Of a stretch of DNA of 64,000 nt, positions 1 through 12,235 are shown in pieces. The translations under genes and the position numbers were made by a program. The notes beneath the pieces were generated by a model, which made no database searches, was not told where the DNA came from, and saw nothing but the letters and a program-made list of their open reading frames with translations. Origin of the DNA: Taxillus chinensis (taxonomy: Eukaryota > Streptophyta > Magnoliopsida > Santalales > Loranthaceae); contig CM042085.1 in the NCBI GenBank assembly GCA_023512835.1, positions 5,519,562 through 5,583,561 of the forward strand, read 5' to 3'. The first letter of the stretch is position 1; the number at the start of each line of letters is the position of its first letter.

Positions 1-19
1 GTTGCAAGTGGACACCAAC

Positions 20-2628
20 CTTTTAAATGTAAAACCAACAACTCTACATACATCTTAAGGCGAATGTGACTGAAAACATGAACACATACTCCAATCTCTT
101 CCCTCGAAACTACAGTGCAGGTCTTTTTCGGGTCAAGATTGAATGATTCTTTGAGAAAAAAATCAATCGCTTTTCTCCTTGTCAACAAGTCAGCTTCTCC
201 ATCTAACACGACAGATGGGAACTCCCAAAGGCCAGCTAGCAAACCTTCAGCGGGCCTTTTCACGAGAGGTATAACACTTTCAGACTGAGGTCCCTGTACT
301 ATCTCTACAACGCAAACTGCAGAATAATCATGTCTTTTTTGGGCCTTTAACACCTTCACAGGATAATCTGTAACCAAAAGTGATGTATGCTGTTTGGAAG
401 CGGACAGCGCATGACATTGACTTGCAAGAGGACATGTGGAGCAACTTGGGCTCAATGTAGTGCATGCAATTGCCCCAAATTCCATGAGAGCCTGGTTAAA
501 ATCTCCAGGCCTCAAGGGATCAACTAGTTGCCCAGCTAATTTCCTGTCCAAAGTAAATACAAACCAGATGAGCAAAATCCAAAGATAACTCTTTTTCCAA
601 ATCTGTAAAAGTATATGGGAACTCACCATCACTGAAGTTTGAAATTTTTTAAACCAAAGTAAATTAAATTATAACTTTGTGTGCCATCACATGGGATGCA
701 CCTAGGTTAACACATATAACAATATAACCTCATCTTGTAGTTGGAAAACTTTAAAATGAGAAAGATCCACAGAACAATTCCTTATAAATCCAATTTCTAT
801 TTGAAAACACATCAGTTTGTACAAAAAAAGTGTCAGAGTATACAGTGTGCATGCATATCCATACATTAGTATTGAAGACAATCTGCAGGGCTGTGGTAAC
901 AGAAACAAAGTATTATAATAGAGAGCCTACAAATCATACACAATACAAATGTGAAATACCCAATAAAACTGAAAATGGTACAAAATTTGAAAATTCTAGC
1001 AGGGAAACAACAAGATGCTCTAGTTATTACAAGAGCTCACCAAAACATCTTCACTGCCAATGAATTCTTTGGATTCGTAGAAACAGCCTTTAGCCTGGCA
1101 ATGACCCTAACTACATTGCCATCAACCACGGGCACGGCCTGGAATAAGAAATTGATTTATATGAAGGCAAGACCATACTGACGACGCTAATGTACACCAT
1201 TCAAAATTCACTCACCTCATTGAATGCTATCGAGGCAATTGCACCAGCAGTATAGTCACCTATTCCGCAAACTTTAAGAAGACCAGAGACTGTCTTAGGA
1301 AACCCACCTCCGTTCTCAGCAATCATCCTAGCTCCCTAACAATGACAAAGGAATGGTAATTTAATATCAGGGAACAGTATTGCAATAAACAATCTAATAT
1401 GGAATTCTCTATAATGCTACTCCTATTTGCAGACATTAAATGTGAAATCTGTACCGTTGCAAATTCTGCGTGCCGTTAAAAATCGCAAAAACAAGTAAGA
1501 ATCTTCCAAGGGTCTGGACTTAAGTGAGAATAAAAATAACTCTAAAATTGCTATCAAAGTCACAAAAATAATAAAATTCAACATATCCAAACACCCCTAA
1601 ATAAACTAGGACTCTGAACTAAGCAGTACTATAATGCTCTTTTTTTAAGATCGCTTATTTACGCAAATAATCAGCTAATTGTACTGATAATGACTCTTGT
1701 GCTAGGATTGTAGTAAGCAGAGTAATGAAGGTGAAACTTCTTTCCTCACCTCTAGCAGAAAACGCGCACGCCTGTAATACCCCAAGCCAGCCCACATTTC
1801 ATTAACTTCCTACACACGCAATAAACATTTCCATTTAGTAACATTAGGTGTTTAGAGGAATTTATACAGATACACACACACACACATTTCGATTTACTAA
1901 CATGAGGTGTTTACCTTAGAGGAGTGACACAAGAGAGAGAGAGAGAGAGAGAGATGCTTAGATAACAAAATTGATGAACAAAAACTTGGTGTGAAAGATT
2001 TCGAAACCTCAAGAGAAGCCTTGGCGAGGTGATGAAGAGTGGGCCATTTGAGCATCCAACGATTGTAGTAATCAACCACGGTCTGGACCCTGGTTTGCTG
2101 AAGCATCACCTCAGACACCCAGACCGCGTATGCCCTGGTGTCGATTTCCTCCTCCTCGGAGGTCCCGACATCGTCGCTGTCGGAAGCTTTTGAGGTAATC
2201 CCTGTCCGTCGCCAGGGGAGGTCCCTCCGGTTGCGGTCGTACCAGTCCAGCAGAGACGCCCGGATTTGTAGGACCTCATCTTCGCCAAAATCTTCAATGT
2301 CCGGCAGCGGCTCAACTGCTGCTGCTCCGTCATTCTCGGCGACTTTAGCGCTGCTCTTGGGTTTCGATTTGGTCTTTGTTTGTTTGGCTCCGGGAACGCT
2401 CTTCTCCCTCTTGTTCTTGGTGTTCGGATAGTCCGACGACGCCATGGGAATGGAGAAGGGTTTGGGGGTGACATATTTTAAGGTTTCCGGGGTGGCTTTT
2501 ATTTTCATGTTCACTTGCAACATTGTTTTTACAATTTCATTCTCACGGCCACCACCGACATCATTATTATTATTGTACTTGGCGCCAAATTTAAATGAAC
2601 CGTCCAACTTCAAATCAAAAGCAGTCAC
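20..2628 (-). CDS. MUTYH: Adenine DNA glycosylase (MutY/MUTYH homolog), 3' end outside window
   Basis: Base-excision repair enzyme that removes adenine mispaired with 8-oxoguanine. Exons on the minus strand, phases checked: 2628-2008, 1809-1750, 1335-1216, 1138-1041 and 543-20, where a donor site leads off the window. Seen in the protein: a Lys/Ser-rich N-terminus (residues 70-95, possible nuclear signal); [15 protein letters not shown] near 126-140; VMLQQTRVQ near 174-182; the helix-hairpin-helix [18 protein letters not shown] with the family's catalytic Asp near residue 273; and a 4Fe-4S cysteine set C-x6-C-x2-C-x5-C at 327/334/337/343. Exon 5 runs into the C-terminal NUDIX-like region that recognises 8-oxoG (GLWEFPSV). 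An acidic stretch at about 150-163 interrupts the first helices. The start is the first ATG of the open frame; later in-frame Met codons (for example MLQVNMK) are possible starts. The last exon or exons are missing. Confidence 0.93.
1932..1954. repeat. (GA)n microsatellite in MUTYH intron 1
   Basis: About 11 GA dinucleotides inside the 198-bp intron between exons 1 and 2; a second TC run lies upstream of the ATG near 2663-2682. Confidence 0.9.
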
Positions 2629-2649
2629 ACTCCCTGCGTTTTAACTCAA

Positions 2650-3500
2650 ATAAATTTATGAATCTCTCTCTCTCTCTCTCTATGTTGTATTTTTAAAACG
2701 AATCTAAAACCTTATGTTTTTTTTTTTGAAAAATAACAAATAAAAAACGAAGTAAAAAATAATTAATTTTTAGTTCATTTCATCGATTTTTGAATACCTT
2801 TAATGTTTAATTAAAACGATTAAAGTAACAAATGATATATTAATAACTTTATAATATTTTGATTAAATATTATATAAATATGTATAAAAATCAACATAGT
2901 TTTAATTTATTATCTGTCATTTAAACCTTATATAGATATATTGGCGTTGATTTTAAGATATAATTTCAGAGAATGATTTGAATTTTCTGCAAGTGACATG
3001 GGTAGAAAATAACAGATGCTTTCGAATTAGCTAAACTATAAACTAACTGTAATATATTAAATTTTAAAAGTTTTAAATCAAATGAGTTTTAAAAACTTTA
3101 TATTTTATATAATTTAATCGGATTTATCATTCCGAAATTCAAAACTGATTTTTGACCACCCACCCCTAACTAGGGAATGATCAGGCGGACGAAGAGGCTG
3201 GCTGCGGCCGTGCTTTTGCTTCCGTTTTCTGTTAGATTTTGATCCTTGCATTGAAAATCTTACCCTGTTTATGCTGTTATTTCTCCAGGGCTTTGCACTC
3301 AATTTTGGGCGGTTTCAATGTTTTGCTTTCGGATACGAGTTATAGAAGCGGGCAATGATCCAAAGAAATACACATGAAGTGAAAACTAAAGTAGCTGCTT
3401 TCTTGGATGAATGAATGCATTTCACACTTTGGTTGAGCGACGGGGCATAAAATTCAAGAGCCAAATTGCTCGAAATACTCATGATCATACAACATATTTT
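2650..3500. other. AT-rich spacer between MUTYH and the next gene
   Basis: This holds the MUTYH 5' flank and promoter and then AT-rich sequence. A more GC-balanced patch at about 3150-3450 carries a 62-codon frame with no recognisable similarity. I see no gene here. The stretch from roughly 3500 to 3789 is probably the 3' UTR of the gene that ends at 3790. Confidence 0.6.
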
Positions 3501-3789
3501 TATTAAAGCGAAAAGTGCATTTTCATTTTTTTTTTTTTAAATCTGTCAAGAGGTACTAGGTTGTTATCCTGTATTTTGAAGAAAATTAATACGGATACAT
3601 AGATCATTTCATCCATGCTTGATGGATTAGCACCACCTTTGACAATCATAGCCTCAAACAAGCATTCGCAGTACACCTGCTGTCATCCCATGTTCAAACT
3701 GAAGACACGGGAAAAGCTAATGATAAGCGTGAACACAACCTGTCGTGCAATTTGCTAGCCAAGCTATGTCACGTGGAGCCATCACAAAT

Positions 3790-6700
3790 TCACATTTCAG
3801 AGTTGGCACTGGCATTGTGCATTGCGCGGCGAAGCTCACCCAGGAAATCCAACTGAGATGCAGAAGTTCCGCCACTAACTGCTGAAGGCACTTGCTGAAG
3901 GAAAAACAATAAGCACTGTGTGAGAGAGAGGGAGAGAGAGGCATTCAGAGATACAGCAGGAAACTTCAGACATACCTGATGAGGAAGTCGAAATTGTCCC
4001 CATGCTGGTGCATTACTTCCTGGATACATTACTGGCCTTTCTGCCAAAAATCAGCCAAAACAATTAGGAATTAGGATGGCTGCCAATTTTATATTTCTCC
4101 CTCAACCAATGGCAGCTATGCTGTTTACATGATAAACATTTTAAAAGTGGATCTCCAATCATATATAATTATGGGTTCACAATTTCTGTTTACTGCTTGA
4201 ATGGACTTGGACTACCTTTCAAAACAAATAATTTGGACAATGAAACAACTCCAGGAAAAAGAAGGGCAGAGTAGATGGTAGCAGGAAGGGAACTAATGAA
4301 TGGTTGTAAAACACATTATTAATGTCATTAAAGTTTTCTTTCAAATATATAAGATTAGGTATCGTGAAGCCCAAGAGCTCACCTAGCAAGGTTCAAAACG
4401 AAAAGATAACTAGGATTTTCAACTAGCTTCAATGTGTAGCAAGCATATTACAGCCTCATTGAAGCTCCTATCAAAATGAAAATCAGCAAGTCGGGCTGGA
4501 ACAAACGAGCCATTGATCCTATCATGTCAATACATGAGAAAAGGGACAAACTATGATCCTAGTTGTACCATTGATCCTTTTATATTCATGTCAGTGTTTC
4601 TTATAGACATCACTGCACATACTTGTAAACAAATAGCCCAAAATAATACATATGGCGATACAATTAAAACAAATTATCTGCTTGTATTATTCATAGTCAG
4701 ATAAGTATTATAAGAAAATGATAGACATCTTGGGATCTCATGGACTGACAATAAACGATCCATGCAGATAGATGGGTAATAGCATGTAGTAGCATCTAAA
4801 TGTGTAAGTGTATAAATTTTGTGAACTAAGACAATACAACCACATACTTTCAATTACGCAGATGCAAAATAATTGACTTAAAAGATAGCGGTACTAAGAT
4901 ATAGGCCAGTCTATTTGAAAAGAAATTGTCGTATAAAGACACTTTTAATGTCCTTAAATGTTTTATTAATAAGCAAAAGAAATGTCTATAATTCTTTATT
5001 AAAATATATAAGAATGCAGCCCAAGAGCTCACCATTTCCATCCTATATTTTTTCACTTTTGCAAACAAGGATTTGAAAACACAAAGGAAGTTAATACAAG
5101 TTCATTCTTGAACATAGGTATATCCTTATAATTCTTTGTCACGACATCACTATATAAAGAAAGGTTATAACAGCATAAGACGACATAATTTGCAAGTACA
5201 GATGATGAAAAGCTCTACTACCAATTATAGGTAGAGGCAAGGAATAAAATAGACTGCAAATGAATGTGCATGGATCCAATAAAATTGAAATCCGGTTTAA
5301 AATGATGAAAGACAGATTGACACGTCCTGTAATCTAAAAACAAAACAGTGTTCCATGTATGAAACAATATTTAGTATGAAAAAACATCTACACAAAACAG
5401 TTCTGTTTTCCCTTAGACAATATAGAAATATTTTGAAACCAAAGAAACTAGAATAAAACTGCCAAATCCATTGATGTATGCAATAGCAAACTTTAAGGGT
5501 CCTGTCACTCACCAGATACATCCATTGATAAATCATCATGGTACTTCATAGCAGCTGCCCAACCTAAAATTAGAGATACAAGAGAAACAGCTATTAATCA
5601 AAAACTAAATCTCACTAATACAAGCAGTAAACTGCCAAAATTGGCTCAAAATAATTTAGACACAGTTCTAAGATTTCTAATTTGGAATAGATAGATAATT
5701 ATCCACAACCTCCACATAACTAAAACCACAAGATACCTAAAGAATCAACTAAAAAATTAAGAGCATTGGGTGAATGTTAATGTAACAAAAAAACTGCATT
5801 GGTTCCTTGATAACAAAGTGGCAGTGACAAAAAGTGCAAAAAAAAAATCCCAAACCCTTGTCATTATTGACTCTTAGAATAAGTGTAAATTAACTTGACA
5901 GGACCAAATAAAAAAGAGAACCATTAATTTTGTTTGGTTGGGGTCAACCCTTTACTAATAAGCCCCTAATAATTAATGTATTAATCTAAATAAGAGATTT
6001 GAAATTTGGAAGCGAGGCCTGAGCCCAGCTCATCCCCTCTTGCCTCCACGTCTGTCTCATGAGTTGTACCTTCATCCTTCACTCAGATGCACAAATATGC
6101 CTGCTACTGATATTGTTGCCATCTTTGCTTACTTGAGTAATGTGTTGGTGACAATATCCTACATTAGAAAACCACAAGCCTTGAATCCAATTAATAAGAT
6201 CCACAGCATTGGCCAAACAAGTTACGTAAGATACCTAGAGAATAAGGAAAAAGAACAGAAAAGGAGGGGATGGAAAAAAAGAGGGAGGAACAAGAAAGAA
6301 TATTGGAATTCTAATTATCATTTTTATTACACAACTAAATTCTAGATTTACTGGCTTACAATATCAGTTGACAGACTCAAAACAGTGCAACTTCTAAAAG
6401 CTCTCCAAGCTGTTGTAGGAAACAAATAAGAGTAATTCTCAGCCTAGTGGGGAAGGGTCCAGCTAAGTAAATTGAGATGATTTGGCCATTACTTGGCTCA
6501 GGCAGTTCTGGCAACTCTAGTTGGTCTTAGACAGCTGCTTAAACAGTCAATGTCCAATTTTGTTTGTTTTTTGTTTCTATCCTGGTTTAAATAGAATCTC
6601 TTGAAATCCTTGTTCTACTAAGAACACCCGTCCTAAACCCAACTTAAAGTACTATATTTCCTTTAAGCTCTTCACTTTGAATAGATTTTAACACAGGAAA

Positions 6701-9700
6701 GTGTTAACTGCTGTTACACTAGATTTTTAAGTTAGTATTTTATTATAAGTGCTTTAAGTATTCATAATCCTTTTTGTTTATTAACTATTAAAAAAGTACA
6801 GAAACCACATAGGTGCTAGATATTACCCCAACCAACAAGCACCAACTAGCATTTTTTTAAAGGTTTCATTCCACCTCTAGCTTGACCTAATAAATTAATA
6901 TACTTAATAATACCATAAGAAAAAGTTCCTCAACTACTCAAATATTTTAACATATAAAGATCTTCGCTAATTAAACCATACGCTAGAATAATAACCAAAT
7001 CTTCAATTTTTAGCTTCTATCACTCTTGATTCTTGATGGTAATTTTATATATAACTAACAAATGTTTAAATATATCATCCTTCCTTAATATGTTGAAAAT
7101 TTAAGAGTTAAAGACCATATCCTGAAACACCTTTTGCGTCGTTGCCAACAGCACCCATAAACTTATAGAAGTACAGTAAGATGGCTCCATGAGCTCTTGC
7201 ATTTAGGGGCTTAGGACCTTTCATAGTCTATGCTAATCACAAATGAAACCAGTTTTTCTCGCACAAAACCACTCCCCCCCCAAAAAAAAAAAAAAAAAAA
7301 AAAAACTTTGACTGGCATCAGTGAAATTTAAATCTCCATATTCCGTCTGACCCTCCAAGTTTACAAAAGCAGTCAATATGGTCTTCCAGCAGATAATTAG
7401 TCAACTCAGTCTTCAGCTTTTAACATAAAGCAGTTTGGTACTTCGCTTTTAAATTAATTGACGTAAATATGTATCCTCCATTCTACAATGGGTAATAGAA
7501 AACCCCTAATATACTGCCAATTCAATACTCTGCCTTAATAAATTAAAAGAAGTAATTCCTTTGTCAGCAACCATCATCTATGATGCTTTTCTGATAAAAA
7601 AAAAGTCCATCTAATCAAATGAAACAATATTTTTTTATCATGATAGAATAGCGAGGAAAAATCACTTGAATAATATAGTGAAACATGAAAAATGTATTTT
7701 TGACTTCACTGATTATACACACATATCATAGAAAATGTAGCAGAGACATACGGTCATTTAACAGTTGAGAAGCTTCACTGCTACAACAGCCATCCAAAGC
7801 TATTAAACCTTGATGAGAGATGTCATGCAACAGATTGCTGCCACCAGCGACCTTGTGATCTACTATATGAACACTTTTTGAGACAAAAGCTTGATTCTTC
7901 TCTTCATCAACCCCATAAAACGTGTTCACTCGGTCAGATCGTTCTGCAGAATTACAAAAGAACAAAACAATCATTTGGTATACTCAAAACAAATAATAGC
8001 ATTAACTAACAGTGATCTAAGTGATATAAGGCAAGAGAAAATAAGGATTTATGTAAACGTGGTTCCATATAAGAAGCTTAGCTTGACATATGCTTCTCAA
8101 CTATTGACATGTCAGATCTTCTACTTCAACTAGTAAAAACTTGATATACTGTTTAAACTTTTAAGTTCATGGGCACCAATTATAGTTCTAACACTCTAGT
8201 GTTAGAACTACAATTGTCACTCTTACTTTTGTAACCTAGTTAAGATTGATAAGATGTCAATCTACACTCAAATAACTTAAGCATTTAATGAGTTGTCTGT
8301 CACCTAAGCTAGAATGTACATATAGTTAGACCACTCGAAAGAAATTAATTCATGCATAAGTGTTGGATTCCAGAACAAATTTAGAATTTGAAATAAATGA
8401 AGTGCATTAATTGAAATTCAAATCCCACATTAATTAAAATTCAAATCCCTAATTCTCTCGTAAGATCATCCAAAGTAGTTTTATTAATTACATTTTCAAA
8501 ATTCAAAATTTCAACTTTACAAATTTAATTTTCAAATGAAACCAATGAATTACAAAATGGACTCTTTTCTTTTTCATCTTTTATTGAGTTCGATATTCGA
8601 ACTTTAAGTCCACTTTATTACTTGTCATGATTTATACTCTTGTAAAAACTCAAACAAATATGCAAGTAAGCAACAATTTTATAGGATATAGAACATGATT
8701 CGAAGTCGCTATCGCGATCATCATCGTGTCGCAGTCGCGAACGTCGCGGATGACTTGTCACATCTCGAGTTTGATATAGCTTTAGGTGTAAAATAATATT
8801 CAATTATAAAAATTTAAAAAAAATCAAAAAAAAAATCATCACATTAAAACTATTAAACAAGCAAAATAAATTATTTGAATTGCATATTATGATTGTAAGG
8901 CTACATCAAAGGAATGTGTAGCTATGTTATATAGACTTTTAAGGTCAAATATTCATCTATAAAGTGTATAGAAAATCGAAATATATTTTAAATTGTAGAA
9001 TCAAATACTTTTTGTTAGCAGATTAATCAATTAGGCAAATTGGGAGGATGAGGTTTATTTTAGTGTGACGTGGCATAAAATAGCATATTGTATTAAGCTA
9101 GTGGCTAAAGAGAAACTTGGTGAATCTAAAGGTAGGATGCTGCCAAGTAAGGACACATCATCATGAAACAAGAAAATAAAGAGAACTATTAAGAATAAAC
9201 AAACATGTTATAGAAGTCATAAAGGAAGAGGACATTAGTACCTTTATATAAAAACAAATATGATATACAAGATTACTCAAATTATAAAGGAAAATAATAA
9301 TAAGTCATACTATGAAGTTATGAGAAATGATTATTACACATTGTTTAAGAGAGAATACTAAGATTGTAGAAAATTAATTTGGTTTCATGCAGGAAGATCT
9401 ACTATGAAAGCAATCCATATATTAAGAAAACTTATATAATAGTTTAGAGTGGCAAAATAGAATTTACACATGGTCTTCATAAATTTAGAAAAAGTCTATG
9501 ATAGAATACATAAAGATATGTTCGGTGAGCTTTGAAAAAAAAAAAATAGTTCCCATCAAATATGTGAGTCTAATAAAGGATTTGTATAAGAGAATTTTAA
9601 CCAATGTCAGAATTAATGATGGATTAATGAATGAGTTTCTAATTATAATAGGGGTGCATCAAGGATCATTGAGTCCTTTTCTATTTGTAATAATATGGAT

Positions 9701-12081
9701 GAGATAAAAAAATATTTATGAGAATATACTGATTGTTGATGATCGATAAGACCAAAAAAGGGATTAACCAAAAATTTGAAAATTTAGATAAAGCAGCTCA
9801 AAAATTGAATATATGGAATATAAGTTTAGAAAAAGTATAAATAACAAGCAAAGTGTTATTACAATTAATGGCCAACTAATCTTAGCTACAAAACATTTTA
9901 AATACTTAAATGTCAATAATTTAACGAAACAGAAAGATTAATGATAATGTCAACCATAAGATTAAAGCTACATGGTTAAGTAGAGAAGTACATCAGTAGT
10001 TTTTTGTGATCGTAATATGTGACTGAGTTTAAAATGAAAGTTTTATAGGACAATTATCTGACCTTCTTTCTTACAAGGAACGAAGTGTTACGCTAACAAG
10101 AAAAACATATATAAAAGCTTGAGATGTTAATGTTAATATGAATGTATTATAATACTAGAATAGACAAGATTATAAATAATGATATTTGTAGTGTTGTTGA
10201 GATGACTCCGATTAAAGATAAGATGAGAGAGAATTGCTAAAATTAGTTTAGTCATTTAAAGGGTAGGCCAATAAATGAACCTGTTAAAAGATTGGAGAAC
10301 ATTGAAATTGAATATGCTAAAGGAATACCAAAAATGACTTAATTGGAAATAATAAGAAAGGATATGAAATTTACTATATTTGGAAGAAAAAAATAAAATC
10401 CAATAGAAATGTTAGAAAGAGAAGAATTTGTCTATTAAATCAAATATAATTGTTTATCAATCTTGGTTCATATAATCAATTTTATTGAGATTAAGAATGA
10501 TTGGCTTAATTTGATTTGTTTTGCTATAATAATAATATTAGTAGTAGTAGTAGTAGTAATAGTATTGTTAATGGACTTCATGCATTAGGGAAAAAAATCT
10601 AGGTAGAATGATTCTGGAGTAAAAAGAAGTAACCTATGAGTATTTAAATTTAATATTAAAAATATACAATTTTAGAAAGTCCAACCAAAGGTTTTCTTTT
10701 TTAAAGGCTCTCTACTCTCTCCCTGTTTAACTAAATTACTATAAAGGTTCTCTACTCTCTCTCTATTTAACTGAATTACTACAAAATGTTCTCTAGTCTC
10801 CCCCGTTTAATGAAGACACCAAAAGGGACCGGAGAAGCACAATTCGTTCCATTTTATATATAAAGATCGACATTTTCTTGCCTTTTTTGGGATCAGAAAA
10901 AATTAATGCAACAGGAACCAAAATGGAAACCAAAAGGCTATCTATTGGCATAGTCGCTACGCACTTCTATGAGCTTTTAAACGAAAATGTGAAGCTATTT
11001 TAACCCAATGCAAATAAAATACTCCAAAAAACTTCAAGATAAGAACATTCTCATCCAATTCTCCATAACGATTTTTTCTCTATAATTTACGAATAAAATT
11101 TTAAATTAAAAAAAAACACCATTTGGTTCCTGTTTGGAGATAGTGTACTTACAGTAAATTCTAAAATATGAAAATCTATTATTTATATTTTAAATATTTT
11201 TCTTATAATTTTATATGTTTATTAATACATGTGGCTGTATAATTGAAAGAGAAAAAAATAAAAAATAAAATAAAAATATTATTTTAAAGAGTAGATATAA
11301 AGGGTTTTCAAAAAATAAATAAATTATATAAAAATAATACCCTATAGATCCCAAATTAAGAATGAAAAACTAAAATTAAATGGGAATGCTCTTAAAGCAT
11401 TGGTAGTGAATTCAACAAAAATTAAATTATAGTTAAATAATAACTAATAAGTTAAAATGCTCCTACAATAGCCTCGACATAAATTTGTCTTTTAATTAAA
11501 TGACTAGTCAAATTTATTAAATCAAATATCAATAGTTAAATATTATTTCAATTAAAATAATAATAATAAAGATGAACCGGCTGGACTCCATCTGCAAAGA
11601 CCTAATTATAATAATAATAATAAATATTATTTAAAATATAAAAAAAATAAAATTAAAATTTTATTGAGTCATTATTTGATATTGTAAAAAGTTACTAGCT
11701 AATTTGTAAAATGACTTTTTAAGCTAAATTAATTCACGATAGCACGATTGTTTTCTTTCACTGCAAAAGGAAAAGATAGAAAACGGATTGGAATAACAGG
11801 AAAAAGCTTCATAGGCTGAAGATTAACTTATTCCTCGAAAACCAAATTGGAAACCCTAGGTTTAACTGGGAATCACATTTCATGACCCAAAAAAGAAAAC
11901 AATTAAATTGAGAAGTTTTAGTGACAAAATTGACAGAATGTAAATTTAAGAAATTTTCTATAAAGGATTACCTCCAGATTTCCGGCGATTGAGGGTACGA
12001 TTCCTGCGATCCAAACAACAAAATTAACCAATGCATTCAACGAATCGCTCACTATACGTCAGGGATGAAAACACACAAACA

Positions 12082-12114
<33 letters not shown>

Positions 12115-12235
12115 TAGAGAGAGAGAGAGAGAGAGACCTTTGAAAGGGAGGAGCATAGCGCTTGACAGAAGCGGCGTTGTTGATACCGTGTGTCGAAGAT
12201 GAAGAAAAAGGTTCGGAATGGTGGCTATCTAGCAT
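3790..12235 (-). CDS. Conserved plant protein of unknown function (180 aa, six exons)
   Basis: Exons on the minus strand: 12235-12138, 12003-11972, 7943-7752, 5563-5513, 4040-3976 and 3894-3790, giving 543 nt in consistent phase. The protein starts MLDSHHSEPFSSSS, then has a basic block SVKRYAPPFQRNRTLNRRKSG (split by intron 1), a middle with RVNTFYGVDEEKNQ and GLIALDGCCSSEASQLLNDR, a WAAAMKYHDDLSMDVSERPV stretch, WGQFRLPHQ, and a C-terminus QLDFLGELRRAMHNASANSEM. No transmembrane segment, signal peptide or known catalytic motif is visible, and there is no cyclin box. From memory only and unverified, similar plant proteins carry labels such as MEE59-like or cyclin-B1-2-like. The introns take up over 90% of the gene; intron 2 (7944-11971) holds a LINE relic and MITEs. 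Agreement of splice phase across six small exons is the main support. Confidence 0.75.
7272..7305. repeat. C-run followed by a long poly(A)
   Basis: A run of C followed by about 25 A in intron 3 of the unknown-function gene. It could be the tail of a small retroposed insertion on the + strand, but no target-site duplication was identified. Confidence 0.5.
8177..8216. repeat. Near-perfect 40-bp palindrome
   Basis: Two 19-base arms (8177-8195 and 8198-8216) around a 2-base centre, with a single mismatched pair (8182/8211). It lies in intron 2 of the unknown-function gene. In RNA it would form a strong hairpin. Confidence 0.85.
9040..10400 (+). mobile_element. Decayed LINE (non-LTR retrotransposon) reverse-transcriptase region
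   Basis: Broken + strand frames keep the order of a plant LINE ORF2: a GRSTMKAIHILR block (about 9385-9430), FINLEKVYDRIHKDMF (about 9475-9520), KYVSLIKDLYKRILTNVR followed by GVHQGSLSPFLFVI (about 9560-9700), ITINGQLILATKHFKYL (about 9850-9905) and a 3' stretch reading VEMTPIKDKMREN and HLKGRPINEP (about 10195-10285). Stops and frameshifts interrupt every block, so the element is dead. It sits in intron 2, opposite in direction to the host gene. The 5' and 3' ends are not defined. Confidence 0.85.
10525..10565. repeat. (TAG)n-type trinucleotide repeat
   Basis: Short TAG/TAA trinucleotide run just downstream of the LINE relic, possibly derived from its 3' tail. Confidence 0.6.
11040..11394. 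mobile_element. MITE-like element with terminal inverted repeats
   Basis: The left end TAAGAACATTCTCATCCAAT and the reverse complement of the right end (starting TAAGAGCATTCCCATTTAAT) match with few differences over about 20 bases. The interior is AT-rich and non-coding, about 355 bp in total. Size and ends resemble Tourist/Harbinger-type MITEs. The target duplication could not be fixed because the TIR itself begins and ends in TAA/TTA. Confidence 0.6.
11396..11745. mobile_element. Second MITE-like element abutting the first
   Basis: The left end AGCATTGGTAGTGAATTCAAC resembles the reverse complement of the right end (GTGCTATCGTGAATTAATTT). The interior is AT-rich and non-coding. The ends resemble those of the element near 26.4 kb (AGAGCATTAGTAGTTGACTA). 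The TIRs are diverged, so the boundaries are approximate. Confidence 0.45.
12082..12136. repeat. Compound (TA)n(CA)n(GA)n microsatellite touching a splice donor
   Basis: TA, CA and GA runs follow each other. On the transcribed minus strand the GA run becomes the first bases of intron 1 of the unknown-function gene, whose donor reads AG|GTCTCTCTCT. Confidence 0.9.

Noticed and set aside
8690..8765. CG-rich patch with several TCGC words in an AT-rich intron
   Set aside because: Striking composition, but no gene, promoter or repeat structure could be supported.
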